A stretch of 64,000 bases of DNA from Azorinus chamasolen (GCA_963576725.1 OY755239.1:55267640-55331639), one strand, 5' to 3'; counted from the stretch's first letter, positions 20,669 to 31,194 are shown. Numbers and translations: made by a program. The notes: generated by a model not told the origin, from the letters alone.

Positions 20669-21121
20669 TTAACCCTTTACTCCATAAATATGCTTAATCC
20701 ATTCCCTCATAGGCTATTTTTAGATCCAACCACTTTGAATAAATCTACCGAAATGGAGCATTAACTAGACAAAAGGAAAATCTTAGAATTTTGTAGTTTG
20801 AAACCATTGTGATAAATAGAGCATTTGCTCCTATAGGAGCAAATGCTCTATTTATCACATTAGTTTCAACAGGTGATTTTAACAGAGGCATAGGAAGGTA
20901 TATTTATGCTTATCTGTGCCTTTGCAAACAGAGTAGATCCTGATCAGATGGTTCCTTTAGGAGCTGTCTGATCAGGGTCTGCTGTTTGATTATAAATATT
21001 CTACAGTTTCTGCTATGACCAAAAAAATCCTTTGTCCATGTGCCATTATCAAAAAAATATTCTAATTGATATTCATGACATCATTATTTCTTACATGAAT
21101 ATTCATAAGGTAAAGGGTTAA
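20669..21121 (+). mobile_element. TTAA-A MITE with TTAA-B inserted 25 bp from its left end
   Basis: TTAACCCTTTACTCCATAAA (20669), then TTAA-B from 20694. The hairpin GTAGATCCTGATCAGATGG resumes near 20925, and it ends ATAAGGTAAAGGGTTAA. Confidence 0.75.
20694..20908 (+). mobile_element. TTAA-B MITE, right tip lost
   Basis: TTAATCCATTCCCTCATAGG, full palindrome with tip GCTCCTATAGGAGC, then GAGGCATAGGAAGGTATATT without the final GGGTTAA. Confidence 0.8.
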
Positions 21122-21473
21122 TTCCCTTTATAGCCAGATAGTCATTAATCTTATTTACAAAACAGTCTCTTAGACCTGTCTTTGAAATTTCGATCCTTTG
21201 TATGCTTGAGGCTTATATATGATTAATCAGACGTATTACATTTTATGTTTGTACTTAGATTGGTTTCATGGCAAATAAAAAGCACAAAATATCTCTCCTT
21301 TGATTAATAAAGTTGTCTAGACCAATGAAATCAAAATAAGCCAACATAGGAATATTGGCTGAATTCTACAGGAATGTTTTGCATTATTGAGCTTTTGAAT
21401 GTGAAAAATGAGTTACCGGTACTGGTATTTGCTAACATTGAACACCAAGATAAGTCCTCAGCAAAGTAATCTT
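21122..21473. other. Unrecognised sequence
   Basis: No family recognised. Confidence 0.35.
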
Positions 21474-22038
21474 TTTACCCTTTACATAATGAATATATAT
21501 ATGTAAGAAATAATGAATATTTATTAAAATGGCATATCAATACATGAAATGTTTGCCAAACGCTTAACCCATTCCCTTATAGGCTATTTTTAGATCCAAC
21601 CTCTTTGAATAAATCTACCGAAAAGGAGCATAACTAGAGAAAAGGACAATTTTAGAATTTTGTAGATAGAGCATTTGTTCATTATAAGGAGCAAATGCTC
21701 TATTTATCACAATGAGTTCAAAAAGTGACAATTACAGAGGCATAGAAAGGCTTATTTATGGAGGAAAGGGTTAAGTAGAAACTATAGAATAAAACTTATA
21801 TTATTCCATAAGCAAACTGAGTAGACTCTGATCAGACATCATGTCTCCTATAGGTCACATGGCTCCTGTGGAGCAGCTGACCAGGGTCTGTTTGTTTTGC
21901 TTATAAAATGATATTGATCTTAAAATTCTGCAGCTTATGCCCAGGTACCAAATTCCCTTGTTCATGATGCTAGTATTCCTCTAATTAATATTCATACACT
22001 CATTATTTCTCATGATTATTCATGAGGAAAAGAGTTAA
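21474..22038 (-). mobile_element. TTAA-A MITE split by TTAA-B
   Basis: The left part is the long arm to TTTGCCAAACGC. The right part from 21775 is GTAGAAACTATAG, TATTCCATAAGCAAACTGAG, a rearranged hairpin, then a second long-arm-like segment ending GAGGAAAAGAGTTAA at 22038. The right end is therefore long-arm type, not short-arm type. Confidence 0.65.
21564..21774 (+). mobile_element. TTAA-B MITE nested in TTAA-A
   Basis: TTAACCCATTCCCTTATAGG and GAGGAAAGGGTTAA, TTAA on both sides. The left palindrome arm is shortened to TAGATAGAGCATTTGTTC. Confidence 0.85.
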
Positions 22039-22326
22039 ACACTGATTGGCCGCTTTGAATCTTCGGTATTCAATGGACTAATCTTCCATATTTGGTTTAT
22101 ATTGCTTTAGCATTATGTTACACAAGCCAGAAGCTGTTTTATATTCAAAGAGGAAGAAGAACAGAATTCTAAGACAGGACCCAGACAGTCCAGTAAATAA
22201 TGGCCCCCTGCTAATTTCTTGCCTGTCAGTGGCAGGAATTAATGCTAACAGACTATATGGAAATTTGTGATGACCTTTGCAAACAGTTTTGATGCAGATG
22301 GGACGTTGAGTAACTTGACTCATGAT
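22039..22326. other. PAL-G remnant, otherwise unrecognised
   Basis: GCAAACAGTTTTGATGCAGATGGGACG at about 22279 and ACTTGACTCATGATCAGAGG form a worn PAL-G that runs into PAL-F. Confidence 0.4.
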
Positions 22327-22519
22327 CAGAGGTCCAGATAAGATGTGTAAATTAAAACATTTTCAAGAATAACTCCTTTATTTCTCCTCCAAACCCTATG
22401 TTGTGACCACTTTTTAGAATCGTCTCTTCGAGACGATTCTAAAGAGTGGTCACATCATAGGGTTTGGTGGAGAAATGACAATTTTAGTATCCCAGTACGC
22501 ACTTTTATCTGTTGCTCTG
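22327..22519. mobile_element. PAL-F palindromic element, full length
   Basis: CAGAGGTCCAGATAAGATG at the left; GTGCGTACTGGGATACT in complement, ending TCTGTTGCTCTG, at the right. Long arms run CTCCAAACCCTATGTTGTGA, CCACTTTTTAGAATCGTCTC, meeting at TTC and repeating inverted. No coding capacity; superfamily unknown. Confidence 0.85.
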
Positions 22520-23040
22520 TTGGCGTCTCAGCTGTGTCTGAATGATGATACACTCAGACTGGCGATTTAAGAAGAAATGTAAGCAAGATCTACAAATAGA
22601 TTGGAAATAGACAACAATCTTATCTTCACTTGCATTCAGGGAGTTTGTGAATACATGCGCAAACAGTTCGGATCTGGATGAGACCCCAAATAACTAAGTG
22701 TCATCATGTCAGGCTACAAATTGTTACTTGAATCGTGATCTTCAAAAAAAACAATGGCAAATTTCACTTTCTGAATCTATATATCGGACAACAAATGTTG
22801 CAGACAATTACTTATTGTGCAAGGAGTTCTTATAGATGACAAATTGTAAATTACTTAGTGGGGCTGAGAGCTAATTTCTTTTCTGTCAATGCTAAATTAA
22901 TGAGCTTGGAACGTGTAGGAGGTTTGATGGAAGAAGGTGATAGTTAATTTGGCATAAAGTCCAGCCAGCCATAGCTACTATCCATAATACAGAAAAACTC
23001 CTCGAAAATCATGCTGAATGAATGAATAGGGGTGACTTTA
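22520..23040. other. PAL-G remnant, otherwise unrecognised
   Basis: PAL-G half at 22660-22700 (GCAAACAGTTCGGATCTGGATGAGACC). Nothing else recognised. Confidence 0.4.
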
Positions 23041-23263
23041 AAAGCAAATGGTAGCTTAATGCAGGGTGAAATTTATGCAGAAAGCTTGTATATAGGAAAT
23101 GCTAAGTGATGTGATGTCTCATCAGGGTCTAATGTTTGACACTCTAACTGTGCTGTTCAAATGGAAGAATCATATCCAAACAGAGCAGACTTAATCTGAT
23201 CTGGGTCTATTCTGTTTGCAGAGGCATAGAAAGGGGTATTTATGGATTAATTAAAGGGTAAAA
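23041..23263. mobile_element. TA-E fragment then TTAA-A fragment
   Basis: 23045-23097 is half a TA-E (AATGGTAGCTTAATGCAGGG). 23160-23263 is a TTAA-A hairpin plus short arm (CAAACAGAGCAGACTTAATC, GGCATAGAAAGGGGTATTTA). Confidence 0.6.
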
Positions 23264-23339
23264 GCATGCAATGCAATAAAGTATTGCATTTAATTTGTAG
23301 GTGAATCCAAATGGTGTAGTGTGGACTAAATGGTTTCTG

Positions 23340-23770
23340 ATCAATAAATCATCAAGCTTTTCACCAAGATTACTCATATTTGATGGAGAAGTTGGTCATG
23401 AGTAGACGACCCCAGTTGATTTTGAGGTCAGTAGGTGAATGGTCAAGGTCAAACATCAAGATTAAAAGTTAAATTCCTACAGCATTAATATGAACTATTA
23501 GGGATGGCGATGTTATACATGGCATGCACACTCACCTCATAAAGAGCAACTTTTGAGTCAAGTCATATCTAGGTCAAGGTTAAACGTCGAGGTCAAAGGT
23601 CAAATTTCTAAAACTTGGCCATAAATTTCGATTTAATAGAGATATAGACTTCACAGTTTGTGTGTTTACTTGTCTTACAAAGCTGGAACTTTTGAGTTTG
23701 CCATATGAGTATCAAATATCAAGGTCAAAGGTCAAAATTATAGATTTACTACCATTTAGGGTCATGCATG
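23340..23770 (+). repeat. Decayed AGGTCA-rich RC-type monomers
   Basis: AGGTCAGTAGGTGAATGGTC, GGTCATGAGTAGACGACCCC (compare the RC-4 monomer), GAGGTCAAAGGTCAAATTTC and AAGGTCAAAGGTCAAAAT. No element ends seen. Confidence 0.6.
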
Positions 23771-24088
23771 TTTTACAAACAATATCAACATCTCTCATTT
23801 ATCTTTTATTTATATATTTGTTTTACTTTGCTCAGTTTATTATTTCATTGCTGCAAAAGTATATATATAACCACTGGTTTAACACCCCCCCCCTCCCAGC
23901 TTGCCCACCCCTACTTTCAACTGAACACCTCTCTGCACTGTCTTTCTTATAAGTGCTTAGATAAACTACAATTACCTTCAATATTCAGTCAGACAAACTA
24001 AGGCATAATTATAGTGGAGACTCGGAACAAACATGAAATGAGCAATTTGAACTGAGGGTTTACACTATTTATGACTCCTTTAGTTTCA
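23771..24088. other. Unrecognised sequence
   Basis: A CCCCCCCCC run near 23884. No family recognised. Confidence 0.35.
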
Positions 24089-24337
24089 TTTAACACTTTC
24101 CTTCATATAATTGCATTTCTATGTGTTTGCAAACAGAGTAGACCCTGTAGGAACTGTCTGACCAGGGTCTGCTTTGTTTGCTTGTGGTATTATACAGATG
24201 TGATTCTACAGCTTGTACCAAGGTAAAAAGGTCCTGTGTTCATGTACCATTATAAAGTTATAAAAAAAACTAGCTAATAAATATTCATGATGTCATTGTT
24301 TCTTACATGAATATTGAACTGTGAGGGAAAGGGTTAA
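24089..24337 (+). mobile_element. TTAA-A MITE
   Basis: TTAACACTTTCCTTCATATA, shortened hairpin (GTAGACCCTGTAGGAACTG), GTTCATGTACCATTATAAAG, AATATTGAACTGTGAGGGAAAGGGTTAA. Confidence 0.8.
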
Positions 24338-24616
24338 CATTTTCTTAGGGTACTGGATTTACTTATTCACCATTACAAATGGGTGTAGAGGGGAGATCGG
24401 GTTTCCAAATGTTTAGGATAAATAAAGTGAAACCTAATTTACTGATATTCAATTTGATGAGAGAAGCGAATTCAGAATGCTACATTAAAAGTTGTTCAAT
24501 TAGGATTTTCATTTCTTATTTCCATCCAGATTGTTGGCTCTTCATCTAATAAGTAATGGCCCACTTCTATAAATGTCCTTTGCTTATTTTTTCAATGGAG
24601 ATTTTCTTGCATTTCT
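24338..24616. other. Unrecognised sequence
   Basis: No family recognised. Confidence 0.35.
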
Positions 24617-24865
24617 TTAATCTTTTATTCCATATTTACACCTTTGCAAACAGAGTAGATTCAGATCAGCCCGCTCATGTGGGGCTAGGAGCCATGTGAT
24701 CAGGGTCTGCTCTGTTCAAATCCATATGGAATAATATAGATCTGATTTTACAGTTTTTGACGTCACATGACTAAACATTCCTGTGTTTGTATGCCAATAT
24801 AGACATTAGTCTTATTAATATTCATTATGTCATGATTGCAAACATAAATACTCATGAAGTAAAGC
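24617..24865 (+). mobile_element. TTAA-A MITE, right tip decayed
   Basis: TTAATCTTTTATTCCATATTT, hairpin with a small tip insertion, ATATAGATCTGATTTTACAG, ATACTCATGAAGTAAAGCT. Confidence 0.7.
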
Positions 24866-25091
24866 TATATTTACTGTGCGTCTTACCTGGACATAATACT
24901 GTATGCAATGTTTATCATGAAATGGCACATAGCAAGGAAAGGGTTAGTTTATGCTGCAGAGGCTCCTGTTTGTCTCAGCTACAATATTCTGCTCATGCAT
25001 GCAGAATAATGTGATTCTTGTCCTTGTCTTCCGATAAAAATACAGCGGTATCTCGTTTATCCAGATACAGTAGTCTGATAAGAAATTGTAG

Positions 25092-25303
25092 TACAGTAAC
25101 CCCCCTCTAAACCGGAATTCTAGTAGAGAAGAATTTAGATACATTTAGGCAGTTACCCGGCTGCTTAATGCAGGGTGAAAGTCATACAGAAAGCTCCTAG
25201 AGGAGCTTTCTGCATGACTTTCATCCTGCATTAAGCTGCCACCTGTCTCCAAGACCGATATTTATACTGAATTTTACATCCGGTATAGAGGGGTTTTACT
25301 GTA
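25092..25303. mobile_element. TA-E MITE, full length
   Basis: TACAGTAACCCCCCTCTAAA and GGGGTTTTACTGTA ends. Same subtype as 17358 (CCGGAATTCTAGTAGAG). The palindrome carries only a few mismatches. Confidence 0.9.
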
Positions 25304-25382
25304 TATGAAAATGAATATTGTTATTTATTCACAGATCTGATACAATGTACATGGGAAATATGATACAAAATTAGAACTTCTC

Positions 25383-25662
25383 TTAATCTTTTACTCCATG
25401 AATATTCATATAAGAAATAATCACATCCTGAATATTAATTAGGTTAATTGTTATAAAATATTTTGACACAGACATTTTTGGCCAAGGCACAAACTGTAGA
25501 ATCATATCTACATTATATCATAAGCAAACAGAGCAGACCCTGATCAGACGGCTCCTACAGGAATTTCCTGTGTCCTGACTCCATGCGCTTTTATAACAAT
25601 CTAATTTAAATATTAATGATGGCATTATTTCTTATATGAATATTCATGGAGTAAAGGGTTAA
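25383..25662. mobile_element. TTAA-A MITE with two long arms
   Basis: The left end is TTAATCTTTTACTCCATGAA, long arm type. After half a hairpin (GCAGACCCTGATCAGACGG) the sequence returns through TTTATAACAATCTAATTT, GGCATTATTTCTTATATG and ATTCATGGAGTAAAGGGTTAA, an inverted long arm. Both ends are therefore of the same type. Confidence 0.75.
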
Positions 25663-25689
25663 TCCTTATCTTGCAAAAAAAAAAGACTG

Positions 25690-25961
25690 GCTGGAACTCT
25701 GATCTTAAGCAATTTTTACGCATTTATGATTTGTTAGAGATTTTTTTGTAATTATAGAAGAACCAGAAGCGATCATTAAAAAGATCAATCGATTTCTAAA
25801 TCTAGGTCTATGAGACAGGTGGATTCTTAATTCAGAAAGAAAGTAATGCAGAAAGATTCTGTTGAAGCTTTCTGCATTAATTTTATCCTCCATTAAGCAA
25901 CCACCTGCTTTTTAAAATTCCTTTGTTAAATGAATGGTCGCTTGATACAGGTTCTGCTGTA
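25690..25961. mobile_element. TA-E MITE, left end decayed
   Basis: Right end AGGTTCTGCTGTA, hairpin GCAGAAAGATTCTGTTGAAG, GACAGGTGGATTCTTAATTC. The left tip is only approximately placed. Confidence 0.65.
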
Positions 25962-26756
25962 CTGAGCGAATGTCAGACAGCTTGGATCCTTATGAGACAA
26001 AAGTTATTCTGCCCAGCATGTGGACCGTGTGATAAGACAGCTCCTACAGGAGCCATCAACCTGATCTAGGTTTACCCTGTTTGCAGAAGTGTGAAGAGGC
26101 ATTTCTTTCAGATAAAGTCCCATTTAAACTTCAGAATACTTCTTTGAGAAAACAAATTAGGCAGATTTATTTTCTATGAAGGGCATAGACTATAATAGTT
26201 GTTGGATCAGATTAGGTGCCAAGCACACTATGCAAATTTATTGCAACATAAAGTTTTTGGAAAATTTTGTTCTTCGATTTTACAACAGACTAATCGAGAG
26301 TGATACAGTGTGGGAAGGCAGGATCGCTTGTGAGATTAGACAACAAAATTCTGTATTTCAGATCGATAGAACGAGACTAATATGGAAATTGCTGACTCGG
26401 CAAAATTTACATTGTATAAACCTTGTTTATTATGGACAGTTGGCTATAAGCAACAGTGTAACAGACACATGATCAATGAGTTTGTCTTAGCCCAGCCTGA
26501 TAAGTCCAATAACAGTAGCAGTAGATTTACAAAAATTGGCTTTATGTACAAAATGGTCTGACAGAGAATTTCTGATTGTTCTATATAATTGGGTTTATTG
26601 TATCAAGTAAATTGTATAATGATTGTATGGGTGTTTACAAGTCTAACGCTAAAGAAGATTGTAGGCTGTCTTGGGTGTATTCTTTACTAGCATAATGTAT
26701 TATCTCTTATAAACGCCCCCGTGGGCGTAACCATTTTGAAAAGGAGATTCTTGCAC
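25962..26756. other. TTAA-A-like hairpin fragment, otherwise unrecognised
   Basis: PAL-G half at 25967-26003. A fragment CAGCTCCTACAGGAGCCATC at 26038 and TTTACCCTGTTTGCAGAAG sit in single-copy-looking sequence. The 98-codon frame at 26176-26472 shows no domain. Confidence 0.4.
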
Positions 26757-26860
26757 TTTGTACACAGGTGGTTGCTTAATGCTGAATGAAAGCAATGTAG
26801 AAAGCTCCTAGGGGAGTTTTCTACATTGCTTTCTGTCTGCATTATGCAACCATTTACATT
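26757..26860. mobile_element. TA-E central palindrome only
   Basis: CAGGTGGTTGCTTAATGCTG, AAAGCTCCTAGGGGAGTTTT, GCATTATGCAACC. No CAGT tips found. Confidence 0.7.
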
Positions 26861-27054
26861 AGGAAAAAACTAATTTTCTTTATTTAATAATTATTCAATA
26901 GAGTTTTAGTTGTTTATTCGTCGTTAGTTTACCCGCAGAAGAAAGGGGACGTGTATTAGAGTGAGGGTGTTTGTTAGGGAGAATATTTTTTTCTGGGTCA
27001 TGAAATGATAGGACAGTCTTGCAGGTGCAGAGAATAGCTGCTACTTTGTAACAT

Positions 27055-27529
27055 AGTCCTTTATCTCATGAATATTCATGTAAGAAATAATTACATAATG
27101 GATATTAATTACATGATTTTCTATAATGGCATATGAACACAGACATTGTTGACCATTTCAGCTATAGAATCAGATCTACGTACAGTAGAACCCCTCTAAT
27201 GTGACCACTAATGAATAAACATGGGTGCCTTAATAAGCAGGTGGTTGCTTAATGCAGAACAAAAGTAATGTAGAAAGCTCTTCTAGGAGCTTTCTGCATT
27301 ACTTTTGTCCTGCATTAAGCTACCACCTGCATTTAGCACCCAGAATTATACATCTTTTAAATGGTCGCATTAGCGGGGTTTTACTGTAATTTCATAATGA
27401 AATGGAGCAAATTAAACTTGATCAGTGGACCAGATTGGCTCGTATACAGGAGCCAATCTGCTCGGGGTCTACTGTTTGCAAATAACCAAATGCTTCAAAA
27501 AGCGTCTCTATCGGATAATTAAAGGTTAA
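27055..27529 (-). mobile_element. TTAA-A MITE split by TA-E
   Basis: Long arm to AGCTATAGAATCAGATCTACG, TA-E, then ATTTCATAATGAAATGGAGC, a worn hairpin and GCGTCTCTATCGGATAATTAAAGGTTAA. Confidence 0.75.
27181..27388. mobile_element. TA-E MITE nested in TTAA-A
   Basis: TACAGTAGAACCCCTCTAAT and GCGGGGTTTTACTGTA. The hairpin tip is AAGCTCTTCTAGGAGCTTT. Confidence 0.9.
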
Positions 27530-27669
27530 GGATCTACAGTGTTTGCGGCAGTAATGTACAAAAAACGCGATTTATTTCCAGGCTAAGTAATTGTCTGTGA
27601 AATTGTCATCTGCTATGATTCTCAGTCAAGTTTTCATGCATTTCTTTTTGGAAATACTGATAGACTATG

Positions 27670-27740
27670 AAACAGTTTTGGTCCTGATGAAATGCCAAGG
27701 TACCAATGATGTCTCATTTGGACCCAGACTGTTAGCATAC
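27670..27740. repeat. PAL-G palindrome
   Basis: AAACAGTTTTGGTCCTGATG and GTCTCATTTGGACCCAGACTG around a short loop. Confidence 0.6.
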
Positions 27741-27784
27741 CAGTAGGTTATTACAAAGTTGCTGCTTGAATTGCATGACAATAG

Positions 27785-27853
27785 GTAACCCTTTCCCTCA
27801 CATTTGCAAACAGAATAGATCCAGATCAGATAGTTCCTATAGGAAAGGGTTAA
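27785..27853. mobile_element. Minimal 69-bp TTAA-A derivative
   Basis: ACCCTTTCCCTCACATTTGC, hairpin left arm to AGTTCCTATAGGA, directly joined to AAGGGTTAA. Long arm and right hairpin arm are gone. Confidence 0.75.
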
Positions 27854-27937
27854 TAAGAATTCACAGTCATGTCATGTACTTTTATTAACTAGATTTCCAA
27901 CATGGCATCTGATCACAGTCCTCCTGGTTTTAACGTT

Positions 27938-28147
27938 TTAACTTTCCCTGTTCAATATTCATGTAAGAAATAATGACATCATAAATATTTATTAGCTTAT
28001 CTTTTTATAATGTTAAGTTTTCAAGGAAATGTTTTAGATCTATATCATGTCAAAAGTAAACAGAGCAAACCCTATAGGAGCCATCTGATGTGGGTCTTCA
28101 CTGTTTGCAAATGCGTGAAACGGCATTTTTATTAGGGAAAGGGTTAA
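27938..28147 (-). mobile_element. TTAA-A MITE with partly deleted hairpin
   Basis: TTAACTTTCCCTGTTCAATA, GACATCATAAATATTTATTAG, AGAGCAAACCCTATAGGAGCC (deletion in the left arm), ATTAGGGAAAGGGTTAA. Confidence 0.8.
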
Positions 28148-28589
28148 AGTTCATTTTCAAAAAACGCGATCACAATGTAAAAATATTGGATCTTGATCTG
28201 ATGTGATTTGATTTCTCAGTTCAATGCACCTGGATCTAAACTGTTGTGAGATAAATTTGTTATGAATCTTGTAACTAATACAATGTTCACAGATTAATGC
28301 TGAAGCCAGTAAGGGGCCTAAAAATACTTTATTTTGCTCAAGTGTCATGTAAGACAAATAGTTTCCTTGGAAACATCTCAATATTCCCCAGGGTGCTGCA
28401 TTAAATAGAAATATTTTTCCATAGAATCTGTTTTTCTGCAGAAAATCAGAATGCTGCTAGAATAACCCATATCCTGTTATCTTCACATGACCAGCTCGTG
28501 AAAACAAATGGGATAGTAGGATGGGTTGATAGACTATCTCAGTGTCAAATCTGGATTCAAACTATTTGACACTTGGCTAATTATTCCAA
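28148..28589. other. PAL-G remnants, otherwise unrecognised
   Basis: GGATCTTGATCTGATGTG near 28189 and CTGGATTCAAACTATTTGAC near 28551. Confidence 0.4.
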
Positions 28590-29030
28590 ATAACCCTTTC
28601 CTTGTTGAATATTCATGTAGGAAATAAGGATATCATGAATATTTTCTAGCTAAATTTTTATAACGGCATATGTACACAGGATTTTTTGGTATTAACCCTT
28701 TCCTCCATAAATATGCCTTCCTACGCCTCTGTAAAAATCACTTTATGAAACCATTGTGATAAATATATAAGAGCAAATTAATGCTCTATTTTATCACAAT
28801 GGTTTCAAAACTACACAATTCTAAACTTTTCCTTTTCTCTAGTAAATGTTCCTTTTCGGTAGATTCATTCAAAGAGGTTGGGTCTAAAAATAGCATATGG
28901 AGGAATGGGTTAATAGAAACTGTAGTTAGATCTATTATGATTTCATAAGCAAATGGAGCAGACTGAATATATTTGGGTCTGTTCTGTTTGCAAATGCATG
29001 AAAACACGTTAATATGAAGGAAAGAGATAA
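28590..29030 (-). mobile_element. TTAA-A MITE split by TTAA-B
   Basis: Long arm AACCCTTTCCTTGTTGAATA to GATTTTTTGGTA, TTAA-B, then TAGAAACTGTAGTTAGATC, a worn hairpin, AATATGAAGGAAAGAGATAA. Confidence 0.8.
28693..28913 (-). mobile_element. TTAA-B MITE nested in TTAA-A
   Basis: TTAACCCTTTCCTCCATAAA and GGAGGAATGGGTTAA. Hairpin tip altered to ATATAAGAGCAAATTAATGC. Confidence 0.85.
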
Positions 29031-29484
29031 CCATTTACCTCATGAATATTCATACAAGAAAATTTTATAATGTCATGAATATTTAGTAGCTGAATTTATA
29101 TTAATAGTACCTGAAAACAAGATGCTAAATTGGTTATGGCAGCAACTGTAGAATCAGATATACAGTAGAACCCCTCTAATGCGACCACTTAATGAATAAA
29201 CATGGTGATCTTTATAAGCAGGTGGTTGCTTAATGCAGGACAAAAGTAATGCAGAAAGCTCCTCTAGGAGCTTTTTGTATTACTTTTGTCCTGCATTAAG
29301 CTACCACATGCCTCTACTACCCAGAATTATACCTCTTTTAAGTGGGCGCATTAGAGGAGTTTTACTGTATATAATTCCATCAGTAAACAAAGAAAGCAGA
29401 CTCTAATTAGACAGCTCCTGCAGGTCAGCCACCTGATGTTGGTCTACTCTGTTATTAAAGGCATTTCTATGTGAGGCAATGTTA
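29027..29484 (-). mobile_element. TTAA-A MITE split by TA-E, next to the previous TTAA-A
   Basis: TAACCATTTACCTCATGAAT, TATGGCAGCAACTGTAGAATC, TA-E, then TATAATTCCATCAGTAAACAAAG, hairpin, GGCATTTCTATGTGAGGCAATG. Confidence 0.75.
29161..29369. mobile_element. TA-E MITE nested in TTAA-A
   Basis: TACAGTAGAACCCCTCTAAT and GAGGAGTTTTACTGTA. Tip AAGCTCCTCTAGGAGCTTTT. Closely similar to the copy at 27181. Confidence 0.9.
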
Positions 29485-29853
29485 TGGATTTATTATTCTG
29501 TCCGAAATAGTGATGATTTATTATCCATAACTAAAATATTGGTAGACACCAGCGGCCAATCACATCGACTTTATCTGCCAAACATACAAAATATATCTGC
29601 CAGACTATACATGTATTTCATTATTTTCCGAAAACGTAGTTTATATTGCCAGAGTTTGATTCATTGAACACTAGCAGCTAAATTGTGATTTACCAAAGCA
29701 GTCAGTTTGGATCCAATTGACATGGTGAGTAAATTCTCGGCAGCTCAGCAGGATCTAAACTGTTTGACACTGCGATCATGGTTTGGGAAGCACAGCGGAG
29801 AAAAAAGACCAAGAATTTGAGACAAACAACAAAATAGTGCAGGCGACAAGCAC
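29485..29853. other. PAL-G palindrome, otherwise unrecognised
   Basis: PAL-G at 29698-29766 (GTCAGTTTGGATCCAATTG and AGCAGGATCTAAACTGTTTG). A 62-codon frame at 29479 shows no domain. Confidence 0.45.
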
Positions 29854-30103
29854 TTAACCCTTTACTCCATATATATGCCTTTCTACGCCTTTGCAAACAG
29901 AGTAGATCCAGATCAGACAGCTCCTATAGGAGCTGTCTGATCAGCGTCTGCTCTGTTTGCTTATGATATAGTATAGACATGATTCTACAGTTTCTGCCAT
30001 GGCCAAAAATGTCTGAATCAATGTGCTATTCTCACAAATTAACCTAATTAATATTCATGACATCATTATTTCTTACATGAATATCCATGGAGGAAAGGGA
30101 TAA
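29854..30103 (+). mobile_element. TTAA-A MITE, full length
   Basis: TTAACCCTTTACTCCATATA, GCCTTTCTACGCCTTTGC, hairpin GTAGATCCAGATCAGACAG with tip GCTCCTATAGGAGC, TTCTGCCATGGCCAAAAATG, ATGGAGGAAAGGGATAA. Close to the family consensus. Confidence 0.9.
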
Positions 30104-30215
30104 GGAAGCAGAGCAGACTCTGGTCACATGGCTGTTAGAGGAGCTGTCTGATCTGGGTTCACTCTGTTTGCAAAGATGTGAAAAATCATTTATTTTATAT
30201 GAGGGAAAGGTTTAA
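30100..30215 (-). mobile_element. TTAA-A hairpin and short arm
   Basis: GCAGAGCAGACTCTGGTCAC, GGAGCTGTCTGATCTGGG, ATGAGGGAAAGGTTTAA. Long arm missing. Confidence 0.6.
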
Positions 30216-30267
30216 AGGGGAGTGGCCTATTAGTACTTAATTAATTATTATTAAGTTTGAAAGGTTT

Positions 30268-30656
30268 AAATATGCCAGGGGATTTTTAAGGACAAACAGT
30301 GCAGACTCTGATCAGAGGGTTTCTCTAGGAGCTATCTGATCTGGTTTACACTGCTCCAAATACCAGTACACTCATTTCGTGCATTCAAATAGTTAATGTA
30401 TCAGTCTGATATTAGATGCCTGTCTTAAAACTATTGGCATGTCCAGGCCGATCAGCCCTTTGAATGCAACAAATTGAGTGTACTGTCATTTTCTAACAGT
30501 GTAGAGCCAGATCAGAGGGCTCTTCAAGATCAGGGTCAGCACTGTTTGTTATTCAGAATCCTCAGGCAAATTGAAGCCTTCCATACTGAATGGAATATAA
30601 TTAGTTAAAATTGATGGGTCATTCCACTTTGAATATTCAGCATTCGAAGGGTTAGG
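30268..30656. mobile_element. Two TTAA-H/C type MITEs
   Basis: 30268-30395: GGACAAACAGTGCAGACTCT hairpin and CCAGTACACTCATTTCG. 30455-30656: CCCTTTGAATGCAACAAATTG, AACAGTGTAGAGCCAGATCA, GGGTCATTCCACTTTGAATA, TTCGAAGGGTTA. Confidence 0.55.
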
Positions 30657-30846
30657 CAGGGCAATAGATAAAGGTGCGTACTCAAATACTAAAATCGTAA
30701 TTTCTCCGCCAAACCCTATGTTGTGACCACTGTATCTCTTTGAGATGATTCCAAATAGTGGTCACAACATAATTATGATTTATTGGAGAAATAAAGAAGT
30801 TATTCTTGGAAATGTTTTAATTTACGCATCTTATCTGGATCTCTTA
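30656..30846. mobile_element. PAL-F element
   Basis: GATAAAGGTGCGTACTCAAA, AATTTCTCCGCCAAACCCTA, a hairpin reduced to CTCTTTGAGATGATTCC, GGAGAAATAAAGAAGTTATT, ending ACGCATCTTATCTGGATCTC. Confidence 0.85.
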
Positions 30847-31194
30847 TTAGGGATAGGTAGAGTGAAGGCTAAATATGGGGTCCATCGGTATGTTGCTGTA
30901 GTATATCTACATGGTTCAGACAGTTTTATGGATTGAGAGAAATAATTTATGGAGTTCTTACATGGAAGAAGTTCTTTTATGGAGACCCACAAGTCCATAG
31001 ATTGAGACTATTGACTACACAAGAGAAGCACTTTGACCTGCTTCTTTAATTACAGAGGCACTCCCTGTATTGGTGGAATTTCTTTTGATCCTGACAATTC
31101 CAGGATAAACTTTGCTGGGAAAGATCTTATGAGACTCGTATATAGTATATAGTAATAAATGAAAAAAAGAAGTGAGACCACTAAAACCCCCAGT
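30847..31194. other. Unrecognised sequence
   Basis: No family recognised. Confidence 0.35.

Noticed and set aside
26176..26472. 98-codon frame in non-repeat sequence
   Set aside because: No domain, no splice context; kept only as unrecognised sequence.
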